Shown here: piece after piece, positions 17,038-26,906 of the stretch
How positions within the stretch are numbered: the first letter of the stretch is position 1
Layout of the letters: every line of letters begins with the position of its first letter
Source: Eutrophocola sp963925675
Lineage (GTDB): Bacteria > Pseudomonadota > Gammaproteobacteria > Pseudomonadales > Pseudohongiellaceae
NCBI GenBank assembly: GCA_963925675.1
Contig: CAWUSW010000005.1
Span: forward strand, 1-64,000
Reading direction: 5' to 3'
Length of the DNA stretch: 64,000 bases
The notes under the pieces: generated by a model
Databases searched by the model: none
The model's input: only the letters and a program-made list of their open reading frames with translations
What the model was told of the DNA's origin: nothing
Program-made: the position numbers and the translations under genes

Positions 17038-17424
17038 TCAAGGCTCGGCAAAGCACACTGCACAAATCTTGTTGCCATCCAGATCACGCATATAGGCCGC
17101 ATAAGCATTAGGTGCAAAATCACGCGGTCCTGGTGCGCCTTCATCAATAGCGCCCATGGCAATCCCTTTCGCATGAAATTCATCAACACCAGCACGAGTA
17201 GGTGACTTCAATCCATAGGTGCCACCGTTGGCAACTGTTGCAGGCTCGCCATTAGTCGGGCTCAGGACAAAAAACTCCGGCCCCTCGTCGGTGCCAAACA
17301 TGGCGGAATGTCCTTCGACTGTGCCAACCAGTTGCGCACCAAGGGGAGCAAGGACTTCGATATAGAATTCAGTAGCTCTGTTGAGATCATTGGAGCTAAC
17401 GCAGGTGTGGTGTAAGAGTCTCAT
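17038..17424 (-). CDS. VOC (glyoxalase/bleomycin resistance) family protein
   Basis: A 128-residue single-domain vicinal oxygen chelate protein. It begins MRLLHHTCVSSNDLNRATEF, with the expected first-strand His, and ends DLDGNKICAVCF, which contains the characteristic DPDGN-like turn and a likely metal-binding region. Members include glyoxalase-like lyases, antibiotic-binding proteins and dioxygenase-like proteins of unknown substrate, so the reaction is not assigned. It is convergent with the hydrolase gene; upstream is an unrelated secreted protein gene 77 bp away. Confidence 0.85.
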   Translation of the reverse strand: MRLLHHTCVSSNDLNRATEFYIEVLAPLGAQLVGTVEGHSAMFGTDEGPEFFVLSPTNGEPATVANGGTYGLKSPTRAGVDEFHAKGIAMGAIDEGAPGPRDFAPNAYAAYMRDLDGNKICAVCFAEP

Positions 17425-17501
17425 GGTGTTTCCTTGGCAATATTAGTTGGCAGTAAGTGTATGCTAACGGATTTTAAAGGGACTTTATAACGTTACTCAT
17501 A

Positions 17502-17912
17502 TCATTGACGACGACCGTTCCAGGGAAACTGATCGTCACCGTCAATGTCTGTCCAGTAGCCACTAAAAGAAGAGTAGTCGGTGCTGAATTCCAGAAACAC
17601 AAAACCTTCACCAAACTGGTCAGTCCATTCCAGAGAGAAGGCGCGATTACCCTCGGGAATTAAATTGGAAAGCCTGCCTTCATAAAACCCATTCTCATCA
17701 TCAACCTTGTAGGTCCCTGCAAAGCGGCCACGGGTATCAAAGGCCAGTACAGTAAATACAGGATCAAGATTACTGCCGTTGTAAGCCCGCCCGGCGTAAG
17801 TGCCAGAGATAGCGCTGATTTCATCAGGTATCGCAGCGTGGGCCAATGTCGACAAACCTGCTAATAAACTTATTAATAGTGGATACAAAATTTTAGGATT
17901 TATTAAAGGCAT
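17502..17912 (-). CDS. Small secreted protein of unknown function
   Basis: 136 residues with a clear signal peptide (ILYPLLISLLAGLSTLAHA, cleavage after AHA near residue 26). The mature part is acidic and aromatic, with short beta-like segments such as GTYAGRAYNG and FAGTYKVDDENGFYEGRL, suggesting a small beta-barrel or sandwich. It ends FPWNGRRQ. I do not recognise the family. It is 23 bp downstream of the beta-propeller gene on the same strand and probably cotranscribed with it. Confidence 0.7.
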   Translation of the reverse strand: MPLINPKILYPLLISLLAGLSTLAHAAIPDEISAISGTYAGRAYNGSNLDPVFTVLAFDTRGRFAGTYKVDDENGFYEGRLSNLIPEGNRAFSLEWTDQFGEGFVFLEFSTDYSSFSGYWTDIDGDDQFPWNGRRQ

Positions 17913-17935
17913 GCTGTTGAAGCTTCCATCCCGCT

Positions 17936-18853
17936 TTATAGTTTAATAAAGGCTAAAGCATTATTTGGATTGAGGGGAATAACCAGCTGGTGTTGTACAG
18001 AGTCATAACACATTGACGCCGCACTGGGGATGCCGGTGGCAATTACTTCAGCATTCTGGCCAGGCCTGATGCGTGAGACGCTGCCAAAACGCACACTGCT
18101 GACATACTTGGTGCCATCGGCTGTTACCACAACGCCATCATTGCCCGCTTCTGCGGCATGTTCAGTGCGCACAAGATCTCCATTGGGGGCATAGGTAATC
18201 ACGGTGTTATTGCCGATATTAACCACCACGATGTTGCCATCCATATCCATGGCGACGCCATTGGGGACATTTAAATCGCCACCCTGAGCAAACACGGTGC
18301 TACTGCCTTCAGGGCTTACTTTATAGATCACTTCCGGTTCGCGTGAATTGGAAATATAAGCGGTGCCATCATCAGCCACAGCAATACCATTAAGGATAGT
18401 GGAGCCAGGTACAGGAACAGAGCTGATTGGCGAGCCAGTGGCCAGATCGTAAGCGCGTAAAAAACCGATATCCACGGTATATAAAACGCCATTACTCACA
18501 GCGCTACCAAGAGGATCATGTAATTCCAGACCATCGCGTGTAGCACCAATCCACTTGGCAGTATGCACACTGCCGTCGGGATTAATTAATGATACAAAGC
18601 CATCCTGCTCAGCGCCTTCAGCACGGTTGCCGGCATTCATGGCAAGAATTAAATTTTTGTCCGCATCAAAAGTACAGCTCTCGGTAAAATGAAAACTGCC
18701 AAACACTTTTACATTGTCAGACATGGGCATGGTGACGCCCGCTTCATTAACTGAGCTTAAAGGTTCGCCGGCAATAAATTCCTGCGCGCTAAGTTGAAAA
18801 GGCAAGGCAGTTAAAGCCAAGGCCAGTAATTTAATTTTTATTGAATGATGCAT
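17936..18853 (-). CDS. Secreted beta-propeller protein (SMP-30/gluconolactonase or NHL-like)
   Basis: 305 residues with a signal peptide (LALALTALPFQLSAQ). The body has repeated propeller blades such as NGIAVADDGTAYISNS, PNGVAMDMDGNIVVVN and GNDGVVVTADGTKYVSS, as in SMP-30-like lactonases and NHL proteins. The acidic residues at blade tips could bind calcium, but I cannot assign a lactonase metal site with confidence. It is the first gene of a two-gene unit with the small secreted protein, and starts about 100 bp from the terminator of the preceding seven-gene block. Confidence 0.75.
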   Translation of the reverse strand: MHHSIKIKLLALALTALPFQLSAQEFIAGEPLSSVNEAGVTMPMSDNVKVFGSFHFTESCTFDADKNLILAMNAGNRAEGAEQDGFVSLINPDGSVHTAKWIGATRDGLELHDPLGSAVSNGVLYTVDIGFLRAYDLATGSPISSVPVPGSTILNGIAVADDGTAYISNSREPEVIYKVSPEGSSTVFAQGGDLNVPNGVAMDMDGNIVVVNIGNNTVITYAPNGDLVRTEHAAEAGNDGVVVTADGTKYVSSVRFGSVSRIRPGQNAEVIATGIPSAASMCYDSVQHQLVIPLNPNNALAFIKL

Positions 18854-18946
18854 TTATAATTACTCCGGTATAAATAATCTCCCAAAATGAGCTTATGCAC
18901 CAGGCTGGAAGAGGTTTTAAAAGGTTTTATTTACCGATTTCACAAA

Positions 18947-18980
18947 AAAGCCGCCACATTTTGATAAATCGGGCGGCTTA
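18947..18980 (-). terminator. Strong intrinsic terminator of the MoxR/VWA gene block
   Basis: On the minus strand AAGCCGCC pairs perfectly with GGCGGCTT across a 16-base loop and is followed by TTTTT. It sits after the DUF4175 gene and its heptamer array, and marks the end of the seven-gene block. Confidence 0.85.
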
Positions 18981-18992
18981 AATTGTCATATC

Positions 18993-19027
18993 CTTGTAAC
19001 TTGTAACTTGTAACTTGTAACTTGTAA
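18993..19027 (-). repeat. Heptamer array, five exact copies, after the DUF4175 gene
   Basis: CTTGTAA is repeated five times exactly on the plus strand (TTACAAG on the gene-sense strand), starting 6 bp after the stop of the minus-strand DUF4175 gene and before its terminator. It is the most perfect array in the window. Confidence 0.95.
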
Positions 19028-19033
19028 CTGCCT

Positions 19034-22000
19034 TTATTCCCTGCTTAGACGCCGGAAATACTCCGCCACAGATTCCTTGTATTCATCAGGAATAAGATCT
19101 TGAGTAGCGGTACGCACATTGTTGGGATTATTGTTATCGTTATCCAGCTGCAGGCCAACTTCCAGCTGCTCAATTAAAGCCAGCATGTCATTGTACTCGC
19201 CGGCGAGAATTGCTTCGTTACGATTCAGGCGCGTGGCTTCCAGTTGACGGATCCAGTCAACCATCTGAGCCAGTTCTTCGGCGTTGAGTTCCAGATCCTG
19301 TACCGCATCTCTGGCGATGTCAGTAAACTGATCAAGATTGCCATAGAACTGATCGGGTAAATCTATTGGGCCATTATTAAGTGGATCCACGCCATTCCAG
19401 GCACCGAAGCGAGGGCCAAGGGCGAAACGATCAGCGCCTGAATTACCACCACCCTGTTGCTGACCTTGCTGGCCTTCCTGACCTGACTGTCCAGGCTGAG
19501 GGTTTTGTGCCAGCTGCTCCTGTAGCTGAGCGCGCAGGGCCTGAGCCTGTCGCTGGGCAACTTCCAGATCAGAAGTGCCTGGGGCACCTTGTGTTAATAC
19601 CATTTCCTGAGCATCTTCCAATGAATCCGCCAGCTTGCGCATTTCAGCGGTTACAGCACTTTCGTTGCCAGCAATATAAAGGGCATAACCGGCGTCAATG
19701 TAGAGGCCGGCATTGGTAAGGGCCTGTTCCAGTTCACTTTCCACGACTTCCTGGTTGGCTTGCTGCAATTCTCTTGAGGCATTGGGAACCTCATCACCAA
19801 AACGTTGCATGGAGCTAAGCATCTGTTCCTGCAAACTGGAAAGATCCGCTGCCAGTTCTGCCTTTTCACGCGCCAGTTGCCATTCTTCCTGCAGCTCCAT
19901 GCCGCGACTGTTTGGATCTTCACCAGATTCTCTTTCCGCAACCGCTTTCGCCATGGCCTGTTCCAATACCTGTTCCTGGCGCTGTTGTTCCCTGAGCATG
20001 CGCTCAGCCTGTTCAGCCATATTGCTGAACGAAGATTGCATGTCTGCCAGCTGATCAGCCGCTATTTGTTCCCGGGCACCTTCCAGTTGTCGTCCGGCTT
20101 CATCCGCCGCTTGTTGGCGTTCTTCGGCGCTGCCATTGTTGCGCATTGCCTCGGCACTTTGTTCCATGGCGCGAATGGCACTGTCCAGCCGCCGTTGCAG
20201 TTCGCTTTGAGCAACTTGCTCACCTTGTTGTTCGCCTTGCTGGCCGCCCTGGTTGGACTGCTGACCCTGTTGACCAGGCTGGCCACCCTGTTGACCTGAT
20301 TGTCCGGGCTGCCCACCTTGTTGGCCTTGCTGTCCAGATTGCTCGCCTTGCTGGCCTTGGGGGGGCTGGTTTTGGGAAATCTGTTGTCCCTGTCCACGCT
20401 GCAGGCTTTCCCGTTGCTGTTGCAACTCTTCCAGACGGTCTTGCAATTCCTGGGCTTCGCGCCTCAGCATTTCCTGCTGATAACGCTGCGCTTCAGAAAT
20501 TTGCTGTTCGTTGCGCAGATTATTGGCCAGCTGCTGCTGACGGCGTGACAGCTCATCCAGCTGGTCCATGATGTCTTCTTCTTCGGCTTGTTGGGCCTGA
20601 GGCGAGGCATTGTTACCGGTTTCATACTGATTAAGCTCAAGATCCATTTCCAGCTCAAACATTTCTGCCAGGTCCTGTTGCGCGCGGCCGCCACCGCCGC
20701 CACCACCACCGCCTTGCTGGTTGTTGACCTGGAACTCATTGAATACTGCTTCCGCACGAAGCAAATGTTGCAGTGCTTCCTGGGCGGGCTGAATTGCTTC
20801 GTCCAGTTCTATTGCCGCCAGACGTTCGGAGGCGGGATACATATTTTGTACAGCCTGCTCCATATTGGTAACGAACTGCTCAATTTGCTCGTCCATATTG
20901 TCCAGCTCACGGGCACGTGTACGCTGGGCTAATGTTGCAGCCTGTTCTGCGAGAGTTGCCTGCAGTTCAGATAACAAGGTGGAGTTGACCTGAACCTGAC
21001 CAGCACTGGCATCTTCTGCCTGTTCACGAATCAGGTTCCAGGTGGAAGTAATGATTTGTCGTTGCCGGTTAGAGATCTCATCCTGAGGACCGCCACCACC
21101 GCCGCCACCGCCACCACCGGAGAGTTGTGACTGGCTATAACGGCGGGCATAGGACTGTATCTGAATGAAAAACATATCTGTGCGCACAGTCTGGGTGCGG
21201 TCATTGCCTTCGGCATAGAATGAAATCAGGTCACCGGGCACCAGGGGGACTTCTGCAGGGGCCAGTGCTTCGCTGTCGTCATTACCAATCATCAGATTGA
21301 CATAGTCATCTTCAGATTCCTGAATGCGTTCCTGTTCTGAAGTAACAATGGTGAAAGCGCCGACATTGGTTTCGACTATTTCTTCCTCAGGTACGCGAAT
21401 ATCTTCCAGCATAAAAATATGCTCGGCAGTGATATCGCGAATATTTTCAGCCAGAGAAACACTTTGCCAGTCGCCACCATTGACTGAATATTTAAGGGTC
21501 AATGCTTCCAGATTAAAATCGTCACTGGCTTCAATGCGAGCCGTGACTTCTTCAATATTGCTGGCATTCCAGTCGCCCCCAGGTCGAATGAATTCGATGA
21601 CTGGCTTACCGTCCTCGGCAATGCGGATAAAGTAGTCATCGCTCAGGCGTACTTGCTCACCACCGACAATCGCGGCAATGTAATATTCGCCTTCATCAGT
21701 GACCATAAATTCTGTCGTGGCTTCAACACCAGCAACGGAAAGTGGCTGGGCGCTTTCATTCAATACCAGTTCGCCATCGGACAAGGGTGTGCTTGTGGTA
21801 ATTTTCAGTTCAATGCGCGTATCAGGCAAAGTTCGAATATCACCCAGTTCAAAGGTTTCCGGATCACGTTCGGTCCATTCAGGATAATTGTAAGTAAGCT
21901 CCAGACTTTCTATGCCCGGAACTTCGACCACTTGAATTGTATATTCAGGACTGCGAATACCTGTGGTAGTAACAAAGTAGTTCATGTTGTCCTGCAGGGA

Positions 22001-22729
22001 AAAAAAGGTGAACTCAAAGCCGGCCGGGCTTTTTACCATCTCAACATCTTGCCATTCGCCACCGGTTTCGCGCACATGGATGACGGCATCATCAGGTGAG
22101 AAGCCTTCCATGACCGCCATTACTCTGAGGTTGGCGCCAAGACGGACACTCTGGTTACCGGGCGTAACAGTAATGGATTGCGGTGGTAAAAGATCATCAA
22201 AGGCCCACCCGGCAAATAAATTGCGCAGGCTGTAATTCATCATGCCAGGACCGGCAACTAAAAGAATAAGTAAAACGACAACAGCCGTGCCACCGATGGC
22301 GCCGGCGATAGCAAAATCTCTCTGATTAACTTCCTGACGAACAGGGTGGCTATCACTGACCTGCAAGGCATCTTCAGCGAGCAGGTCGCGGAAGGGGTTA
22401 TTGCTTTCCCGCATCTGCATATAGGTTTCTATGCGGCCACCGAAATCCGGTGAACGCTCTTCTACCTTGCGGCTGATATCGGCATCAAGGTCCTGCAGAG
22501 GACGGATGATTCTGGTGATGATGACAGCAGCCACTGCCAGGACGAGGATAATGCGGAAAGCGGCAACAGTATCGCCGGCAAAACCACTTTCAGTGGAAAA
22601 CCAGGCGCCAATAACAGACAGCACCAATAGCACTACAACAGTAGCGGCCAGACCCTGCAGCAAGGTGAGTTTTCGAAGACGCTGCTTAAAGGCGTCGAGA
22701 TACTGATCCAGTCTATCGGAAGTATTCAT
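19034..22729 (-). CDS. DUF4175 family giant membrane protein
   Basis: 1231 residues. Three hydrophobic segments near the N terminus (about 22-44, 58-76 and 140-165) anchor it in the inner membrane. A long region with beta-rich, Ig-like spacing follows (to about residue 530). Then come a ten-glycine tract, a nine-glycine tract near 675, a coiled coil rich in Glu and Gln (about 700-770) and a low-complexity Gln/Gly segment of SGQQGQQGGQPG type (about 776-843). The rest is long helical coiled coil. DUF4175 proteins are usually found beside MoxR, DUF58 and VWA genes. No catalytic motif is visible; an extracytoplasmic scaffold or tether is an inference. Confidence 0.82.
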   Translation of the reverse strand: MNTSDRLDQYLDAFKQRLRKLTLLQGLAATVVVLLVLSVIGAWFSTESGFAGDTVAAFRIILVLAVAAVIITRIIRPLQDLDADISRKVEERSPDFGGRIETYMQMRESNNPFRDLLAEDALQVSDSHPVRQEVNQRDFAIAGAIGGTAVVVLLILLVAGPGMMNYSLRNLFAGWAFDDLLPPQSITVTPGNQSVRLGANLRVMAVMEGFSPDDAVIHVRETGGEWQDVEMVKSPAGFEFTFFSLQDNMNYFVTTTGIRSPEYTIQVVEVPGIESLELTYNYPEWTERDPETFELGDIRTLPDTRIELKITTSTPLSDGELVLNESAQPLSVAGVEATTEFMVTDEGEYYIAAIVGGEQVRLSDDYFIRIAEDGKPVIEFIRPGGDWNASNIEEVTARIEASDDFNLEALTLKYSVNGGDWQSVSLAENIRDITAEHIFMLEDIRVPEEEIVETNVGAFTIVTSEQERIQESEDDYVNLMIGNDDSEALAPAEVPLVPGDLISFYAEGNDRTQTVRTDMFFIQIQSYARRYSQSQLSGGGGGGGGGGPQDEISNRQRQIITSTWNLIREQAEDASAGQVQVNSTLLSELQATLAEQAATLAQRTRARELDNMDEQIEQFVTNMEQAVQNMYPASERLAAIELDEAIQPAQEALQHLLRAEAVFNEFQVNNQQGGGGGGGGGRAQQDLAEMFELEMDLELNQYETGNNASPQAQQAEEEDIMDQLDELSRRQQQLANNLRNEQQISEAQRYQQEMLRREAQELQDRLEELQQQRESLQRGQGQQISQNQPPQGQQGEQSGQQGQQGGQPGQSGQQGGQPGQQGQQSNQGGQQGEQQGEQVAQSELQRRLDSAIRAMEQSAEAMRNNGSAEERQQAADEAGRQLEGAREQIAADQLADMQSSFSNMAEQAERMLREQQRQEQVLEQAMAKAVAERESGEDPNSRGMELQEEWQLAREKAELAADLSSLQEQMLSSMQRFGDEVPNASRELQQANQEVVESELEQALTNAGLYIDAGYALYIAGNESAVTAEMRKLADSLEDAQEMVLTQGAPGTSDLEVAQRQAQALRAQLQEQLAQNPQPGQSGQEGQQGQQQGGGNSGADRFALGPRFGAWNGVDPLNNGPIDLPDQFYGNLDQFTDIARDAVQDLELNAEELAQMVDWIRQLEATRLNRNEAILAGEYNDMLALIEQLEVGLQLDNDNNNPNNVRTATQDLIPDEYKESVAEYFRRLSRE

Positions 22730-22786
22730 CTATTTTATGCCTGTCTATTGTCTGAATAGTTTCTTAACTATTGCTGCTTTACTATT

Positions 22787-22814
22787 GTTTTATTACTACA
22801 GTTTTATTACTAAG
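22787..22814. repeat. Two 14-bp direct repeats between DUF4175 and BatA-like genes
   Basis: GTTTTATTACTACA is followed directly by GTTTTATTACTAAG, so 12 of 14 bases agree. The repeat length is twice seven. It lies 3 bp downstream of the BatA-like gene stop on the minus strand, the position at which the heptamer arrays occur. Confidence 0.6.
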
Positions 22815-22816
22815 GT

Positions 22817-24829
22817 TTATAGGGTTCCTGTTCTTACGCGTAAATGCTGGTTACCCAGCAGTGATTCTGCAATGACTATGAGTGCAAGCAGAATCAGGAA
22901 AATTCGCCAGATTTCATTTTCTTCCAGATCCTCGTCAGCAACACCAGACTCTGAATTTAAAGCCTGCTCTCCTGTATTAGCAGTACCTGCCACCACATTC
23001 TGCCAGTTTTGTAATACCTGGGCATCCATTATTGTGAGATCTGACTCTCTTTGGTCAGGGTTCACGGCAACCAGAACCTCGCCTCCAGAAGAAAAGACCT
23101 GATAATAACCGGTTTTATTCAAGGGAATATCCTGGGCCTGGGTGGTATCTGACAGTGACAGCAGGCTCACGCCATCTGGATCATAGACCTGGCCTGAAGA
23201 GCCGCCAGCCAGAGAAAGTTGTAAAAAGCTTTCCGCGACTTGTTCGCGGACTAACAGGTTTTCATTGGACAGATAGCGTGCAGCTTCCGCCATGAAGCTG
23301 ACAAAGACAGGTTTTACAGGTAAGTCGCTGAGTGTGTTGTCCAGCGCCGTGGTTAACAGCATCAGGCGACCGCGGCCAATATTGCTTTCCAGTAATACCG
23401 GACGGTTATCTGCCTGAGCAATGAGCACGCGTTCGCCGCCGTTTAAACTCACGGGTAGAGTTTGCATGTTCACTGAGCCCCAGCCTGATGTTTCTGACAG
23501 GGCAGGGTGGCTATTATCTATCATGGTGATTGGATTGCGGTTTTCGCGGCGTATCGGGTTACTGCCCACTGCCAGGTTCATAACGGGGACCGAGTCCAGG
23601 CCCAGGCTGGATTCGCCAACGGCGGCCAGCACGGCGCCGCCGCCACTTATATAATCGGTGATTGCAGTGGCCAGACTGACGTTTATAGCCCCAATGTCTT
23701 CAATCACTATCCAGGGATAACGCTGCAGGACGCGCGCATCCAGATCAGCAAGAATCTGAGTGATGACCTCATAGCCCCTTGGCGCGGTTTCCAAAGCAGC
23801 AGAGATATAGGTAACGCCCAGCGATTGCGGATTTTCGGTCAGCAATAGCACCGGGGTTGGTGGTGAGTTATCAAACACCGTGTGACGAATATCATCGCCG
23901 GCCAGAGCATCATTGGGTATAAGTCTGATATCAACACGATTATCACCTTCCTCAAACACCACATTATCAAAATTTATAAAGCTCAGGCCTCCTCCATTGA
24001 GAGTGACCTGCTGTTCCTGCTGGAGCATATTGTTGATGCTCAGGGTGATTGTGCGCGCTGAGGAATCATCATTGCTTGCAAAGCCTCGAATGCCTGCTTC
24101 AACGGCATTACGATTACTCACCAGAACGGAATCAACCGCCCAGTTTGCCAGGTTATCTGTTTGCACTCGCTCAAGTTCCAGTAGCACTGGCCTGCCGTTG
24201 ATGACATCCGGAATCATGTCGGCAAAGCGGACTGCCTGGCCGGTCTGTTGGAAATCGCTGATAAAATGCAGCACAAAGTTGGCCTGACTTGACTCGATCA
24301 GCGTATTCATACTGGTCACCATAGTACCCAGATCAAGCTTGCCATTGTCCGGGGCGAGGCCGCTCAGGGCCTGATTGAGGATGGCGCCATCGGCGGCGGC
24401 AGTCGCCACTGTCGTAATACCTGATGAGGCTGTGTAAAGGCTCGCCACCTCGTCAGCGCCCAGCCCATTGATAATATCCTGAGCGCGTTCTACCGCCGTG
24501 GTAAAACTGTCGCCAGCCTGCATGGAAAACGAAGTATCCAGCACAATGACATGATGAGTGGTGTCTTCAGTAACCAGGGCCTGGGGTGGGGAGAAAAGGA
24601 CCGGTCGGGCAAAGGCCAGCACCAGAAACAGGAAAAAGAGAATACGCAGGGCCATCAGCAGCAAATATTTCAACTTCCTTTGCACATGGATACGTTTTCT
24701 GGCAGGTTCAAGAAACATCGCGGTGCTGAACTGTTCCCGTTCTGTGACCTGGGTTTCAAGGCGGTGCAGCCAGATTGGCAGGCCGATGCCAAGAAGACCG
24801 AGAAGAAATAAGGGGCCTAGCAGTGCCAC
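22817..24829 (-). CDS. BatA-domain / von Willebrand factor A membrane protein
   Basis: 670 residues. The N terminus (LFLLGLLGIGLPIWLHRL, then a second helix near 56-75) is the BatA-type two-helix domain. The VWA domain begins HVIVLDTSFSM, with MIDAS residues D98, S100 and S102, so a metal-dependent adhesion site looks complete at that position. A periplasmic beta-rich region and a final membrane helix near the C terminus (IFLILLALIVIAESLL) follow. It starts 3 bp after the DUF58 stop, so the two are tightly coupled. The role in MoxR systems is thought to be as client or adaptor for the AAA+ ATPase. Confidence 0.85.
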   Translation of the reverse strand: MALLGPLFLLGLLGIGLPIWLHRLETQVTEREQFSTAMFLEPARKRIHVQRKLKYLLLMALRILFFLFLVLAFARPVLFSPPQALVTEDTTHHVIVLDTSFSMQAGDSFTTAVERAQDIINGLGADEVASLYTASSGITTVATAAADGAILNQALSGLAPDNGKLDLGTMVTSMNTLIESSQANFVLHFISDFQQTGQAVRFADMIPDVINGRPVLLELERVQTDNLANWAVDSVLVSNRNAVEAGIRGFASNDDSSARTITLSINNMLQQEQQVTLNGGGLSFINFDNVVFEEGDNRVDIRLIPNDALAGDDIRHTVFDNSPPTPVLLLTENPQSLGVTYISAALETAPRGYEVITQILADLDARVLQRYPWIVIEDIGAINVSLATAITDYISGGGAVLAAVGESSLGLDSVPVMNLAVGSNPIRRENRNPITMIDNSHPALSETSGWGSVNMQTLPVSLNGGERVLIAQADNRPVLLESNIGRGRLMLLTTALDNTLSDLPVKPVFVSFMAEAARYLSNENLLVREQVAESFLQLSLAGGSSGQVYDPDGVSLLSLSDTTQAQDIPLNKTGYYQVFSSGGEVLVAVNPDQRESDLTIMDAQVLQNWQNVVAGTANTGEQALNSESGVADEDLEENEIWRIFLILLALIVIAESLLGNQHLRVRTGTL

Positions 24830-24832
24830 GGG

Positions 24833-25750
24833 TTAACCTCTCTTCTCTCTGAATGTTAAATAATTATGCAGCGCCTTATCCAGGGGATCAGCAGTGTTAA
24901 TCAATACATGATCAGCGCGAATGCCGTTGGCTGCTTCTTCAATATTTTTGATATGGTTTTGGATCTTTTCCCGATAGGCTTTTGCCATATAGGCGGGTTC
25001 TACTTCTATGGCCTGGCCGGTTTCCATATCTTCGTAAAGGGTGGATTGCTTGATTTTTGGATCCAGCTCATCGGCATCCAGCAGATGAAACATAATCACG
25101 TCCTGCCCGTGCATAGCCAGGGGGCGAATATTCTCCAATAGTTCTTCTGCATCACAGTAAAAATCAGAAATCACAGCAACCAGACCGCGTTTTTTTACAT
25201 GTTCACGAAAGCGATTCATGGGTTTATTAATGTCTGTTCCCATAGACGCTTCGGCCTTATCCAGAGTATGGATTACTCCTTGCAGGGAGCCTACCTTGCT
25301 TGCTGGAGGCCGATAATCCACCACGTCATCGTCAAACAGCATCACACCAATAGCATCATGCTGGCGCGACGACAGGTAGGCCAGAGAGGCCGCCAGATAT
25401 TTGCCATATTGCAGTTTACTGGTGCTACCGCTACCAAAGCCCATTGAGGCACTGGTATCCAGCAAGAGCATCAAGTGGCTGTTGGTTTCGCCCATAAAGC
25501 GTTTGATATAGGTACGATCAGTGCGGGAAAAAACATTCCAGTCGATATAACGCGGATCATCACCATCAGAGTATTCCCGGTACTCAACAAATTCCTGGCT
25601 GAAGCCAAACTTGGGTGAGCGGTGCAGGCCATTCACAAAACCTTCCACAACAGCTTTGGCTACCAGCTCCAGATTTGACATGCTGGCCAGCACACTGGGA
25701 TCCAGCAGGCGGGTCTGGGCATTTCTCGTTTCAGTGCTGGCAGGGCTCAT
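24833..25750 (-). CDS. DUF58 family protein (VWA-like)
   Basis: 305 residues, cytoplasmic with no membrane segment. The DUF58 signature YREYSDGDDPRYIDWNVFSR lies at residues 57-76, and the VWA-like metal site LLLDTSASMGFG follows at 95-106. DUF58 proteins are almost always encoded next to MoxR ATPases and are presumed to work with them. Here it is 36 bp after moxR and 3 bp before the BatA-like gene. No enzymatic activity is established for the family. Confidence 0.9.
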   Translation of the reverse strand: MSPASTETRNAQTRLLDPSVLASMSNLELVAKAVVEGFVNGLHRSPKFGFSQEFVEYREYSDGDDPRYIDWNVFSRTDRTYIKRFMGETNSHLMLLLDTSASMGFGSGSTSKLQYGKYLAASLAYLSSRQHDAIGVMLFDDDVVDYRPPASKVGSLQGVIHTLDKAEASMGTDINKPMNRFREHVKKRGLVAVISDFYCDAEELLENIRPLAMHGQDVIMFHLLDADELDPKIKQSTLYEDMETGQAIEVEPAYMAKAYREKIQNHIKNIEEAANGIRADHVLINTADPLDKALHNYLTFREKRG

Positions 25751-25786
25751 AGCTTCATCTTCATTTTAATCGCTCAAATTCCTTGC

Positions 25787-26821
25787 TCAGGTAGCTGCAC
25801 TCGGTGCAGGTAACTCATTTAGCATACTGTTGAGGATGTCATCGACAGTGACGCCATCAGATTCTGCATAATAATTTGGTAATACACGGTGACGCAGAAT
25901 AGGGGGCGCCAGAGATTTAATATCATCCGGTGTGACATGGTAACGACCAGCCATCAGGGCACGGGCTTTGGAGGCCAGTACCAGATTCATCGAAGCACGG
26001 ATACTGGAGCCGAAGTTGATGTATTTTTTAATCATGTCAGTGGCCAGCGGGTCCGATGGACGAGTTGCCCTGACCACATCTACGGCATAGCGGGTAACAG
26101 ATTCTGAAATAGGCACCTGACGGACCAGCCATTGGAACTTGATAATTTCTTCACTGGTGGTACAGGCTTCCACAGCCGGCATGTCAACACGTCGGGTAAA
26201 GCGGTCAAGCACTGCCACTTCTTCTTCGGGTGACAGGTAATCCAGAATCTCGTTAAACAAAAAGCGGTCAAGTTGCGCTTCCGGTAATGGATAGGTGCCC
26301 TCCAGCTCAATGGGATTCTGTGTTGCCAGTACCAGGAAGGGTTTATCCAGGGTATGAAGCTGGCCTCGCACAGTAACGGTTTTTTCCTGCATGGCTTCCA
26401 AAAGAGCCGCCTGGGTTTTTGGCGGCGTCCTGTTAATCTCATCGGCCAGCAATACGTTGGTAAACACCGGTCCAGGAACAAAACGCCAATCACGCTTACC
26501 GGTACTCTGGTCTTCTTCAACCATGTCGGTGCCAGTAATATCAGTAGGCATCAGGTCGGGCGTAAACTGAATGCGTTTAAAGGTCAGTCCCAGTGCCGAG
26601 GCCAGGGTGTGTACCAGCAGGGTTTTTGCCGTGCCTGGCATTCCGGTTATCAAACAATGGCCACCCACATACAATGTAATGAGGAGATTATCGACGATAT
26701 GCTGCTGGCCAATAATAGTGCCGGCTATTTGATCGCGGATTTTGCTATTGGCAACCTGGAATGACTTGACCAGTTCTCGGGTTTCATCAGTATCAAATGC
26801 TTCGTTAACTTCTTCGCTCAT
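25787..26821 (-). CDS. MoxR family AAA+ ATPase
   Basis: 344 residues. The MoxR-type Walker A is GMPGTAKT (residues 60-67), with Ala in place of Gly before Lys as usual in the family. Walker B is VLLADEINRTPPKTQAAL, with Asp127 and Glu128. A sensor 1 ATQNPIE and the C-terminal lid with arginine finger region SDPLATDMIKKYINFGSS are present. MoxR proteins form hexamers and act as chaperones for metal-cofactor insertion or complex assembly together with VWA proteins. It is gene four of the block, with 85 bp to the upstream TPR peptidase and 36 bp to DUF58. Confidence 0.95.
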   Translation of the reverse strand: MSEEVNEAFDTDETRELVKSFQVANSKIRDQIAGTIIGQQHIVDNLLITLYVGGHCLITGMPGTAKTLLVHTLASALGLTFKRIQFTPDLMPTDITGTDMVEEDQSTGKRDWRFVPGPVFTNVLLADEINRTPPKTQAALLEAMQEKTVTVRGQLHTLDKPFLVLATQNPIELEGTYPLPEAQLDRFLFNEILDYLSPEEEVAVLDRFTRRVDMPAVEACTTSEEIIKFQWLVRQVPISESVTRYAVDVVRATRPSDPLATDMIKKYINFGSSIRASMNLVLASKARALMAGRYHVTPDDIKSLAPPILRHRVLPNYYAESDGVTVDDILNSMLNELPAPSAAT

Positions 26822-26906
26822 ATCACGTTCCTGTATGTCTTGCTTATATTCTTGTGGGTTGTCTCTATTTTTCTTTTTCGTTGACTGTATTCTTTAAAGT
26901 GCCTGA

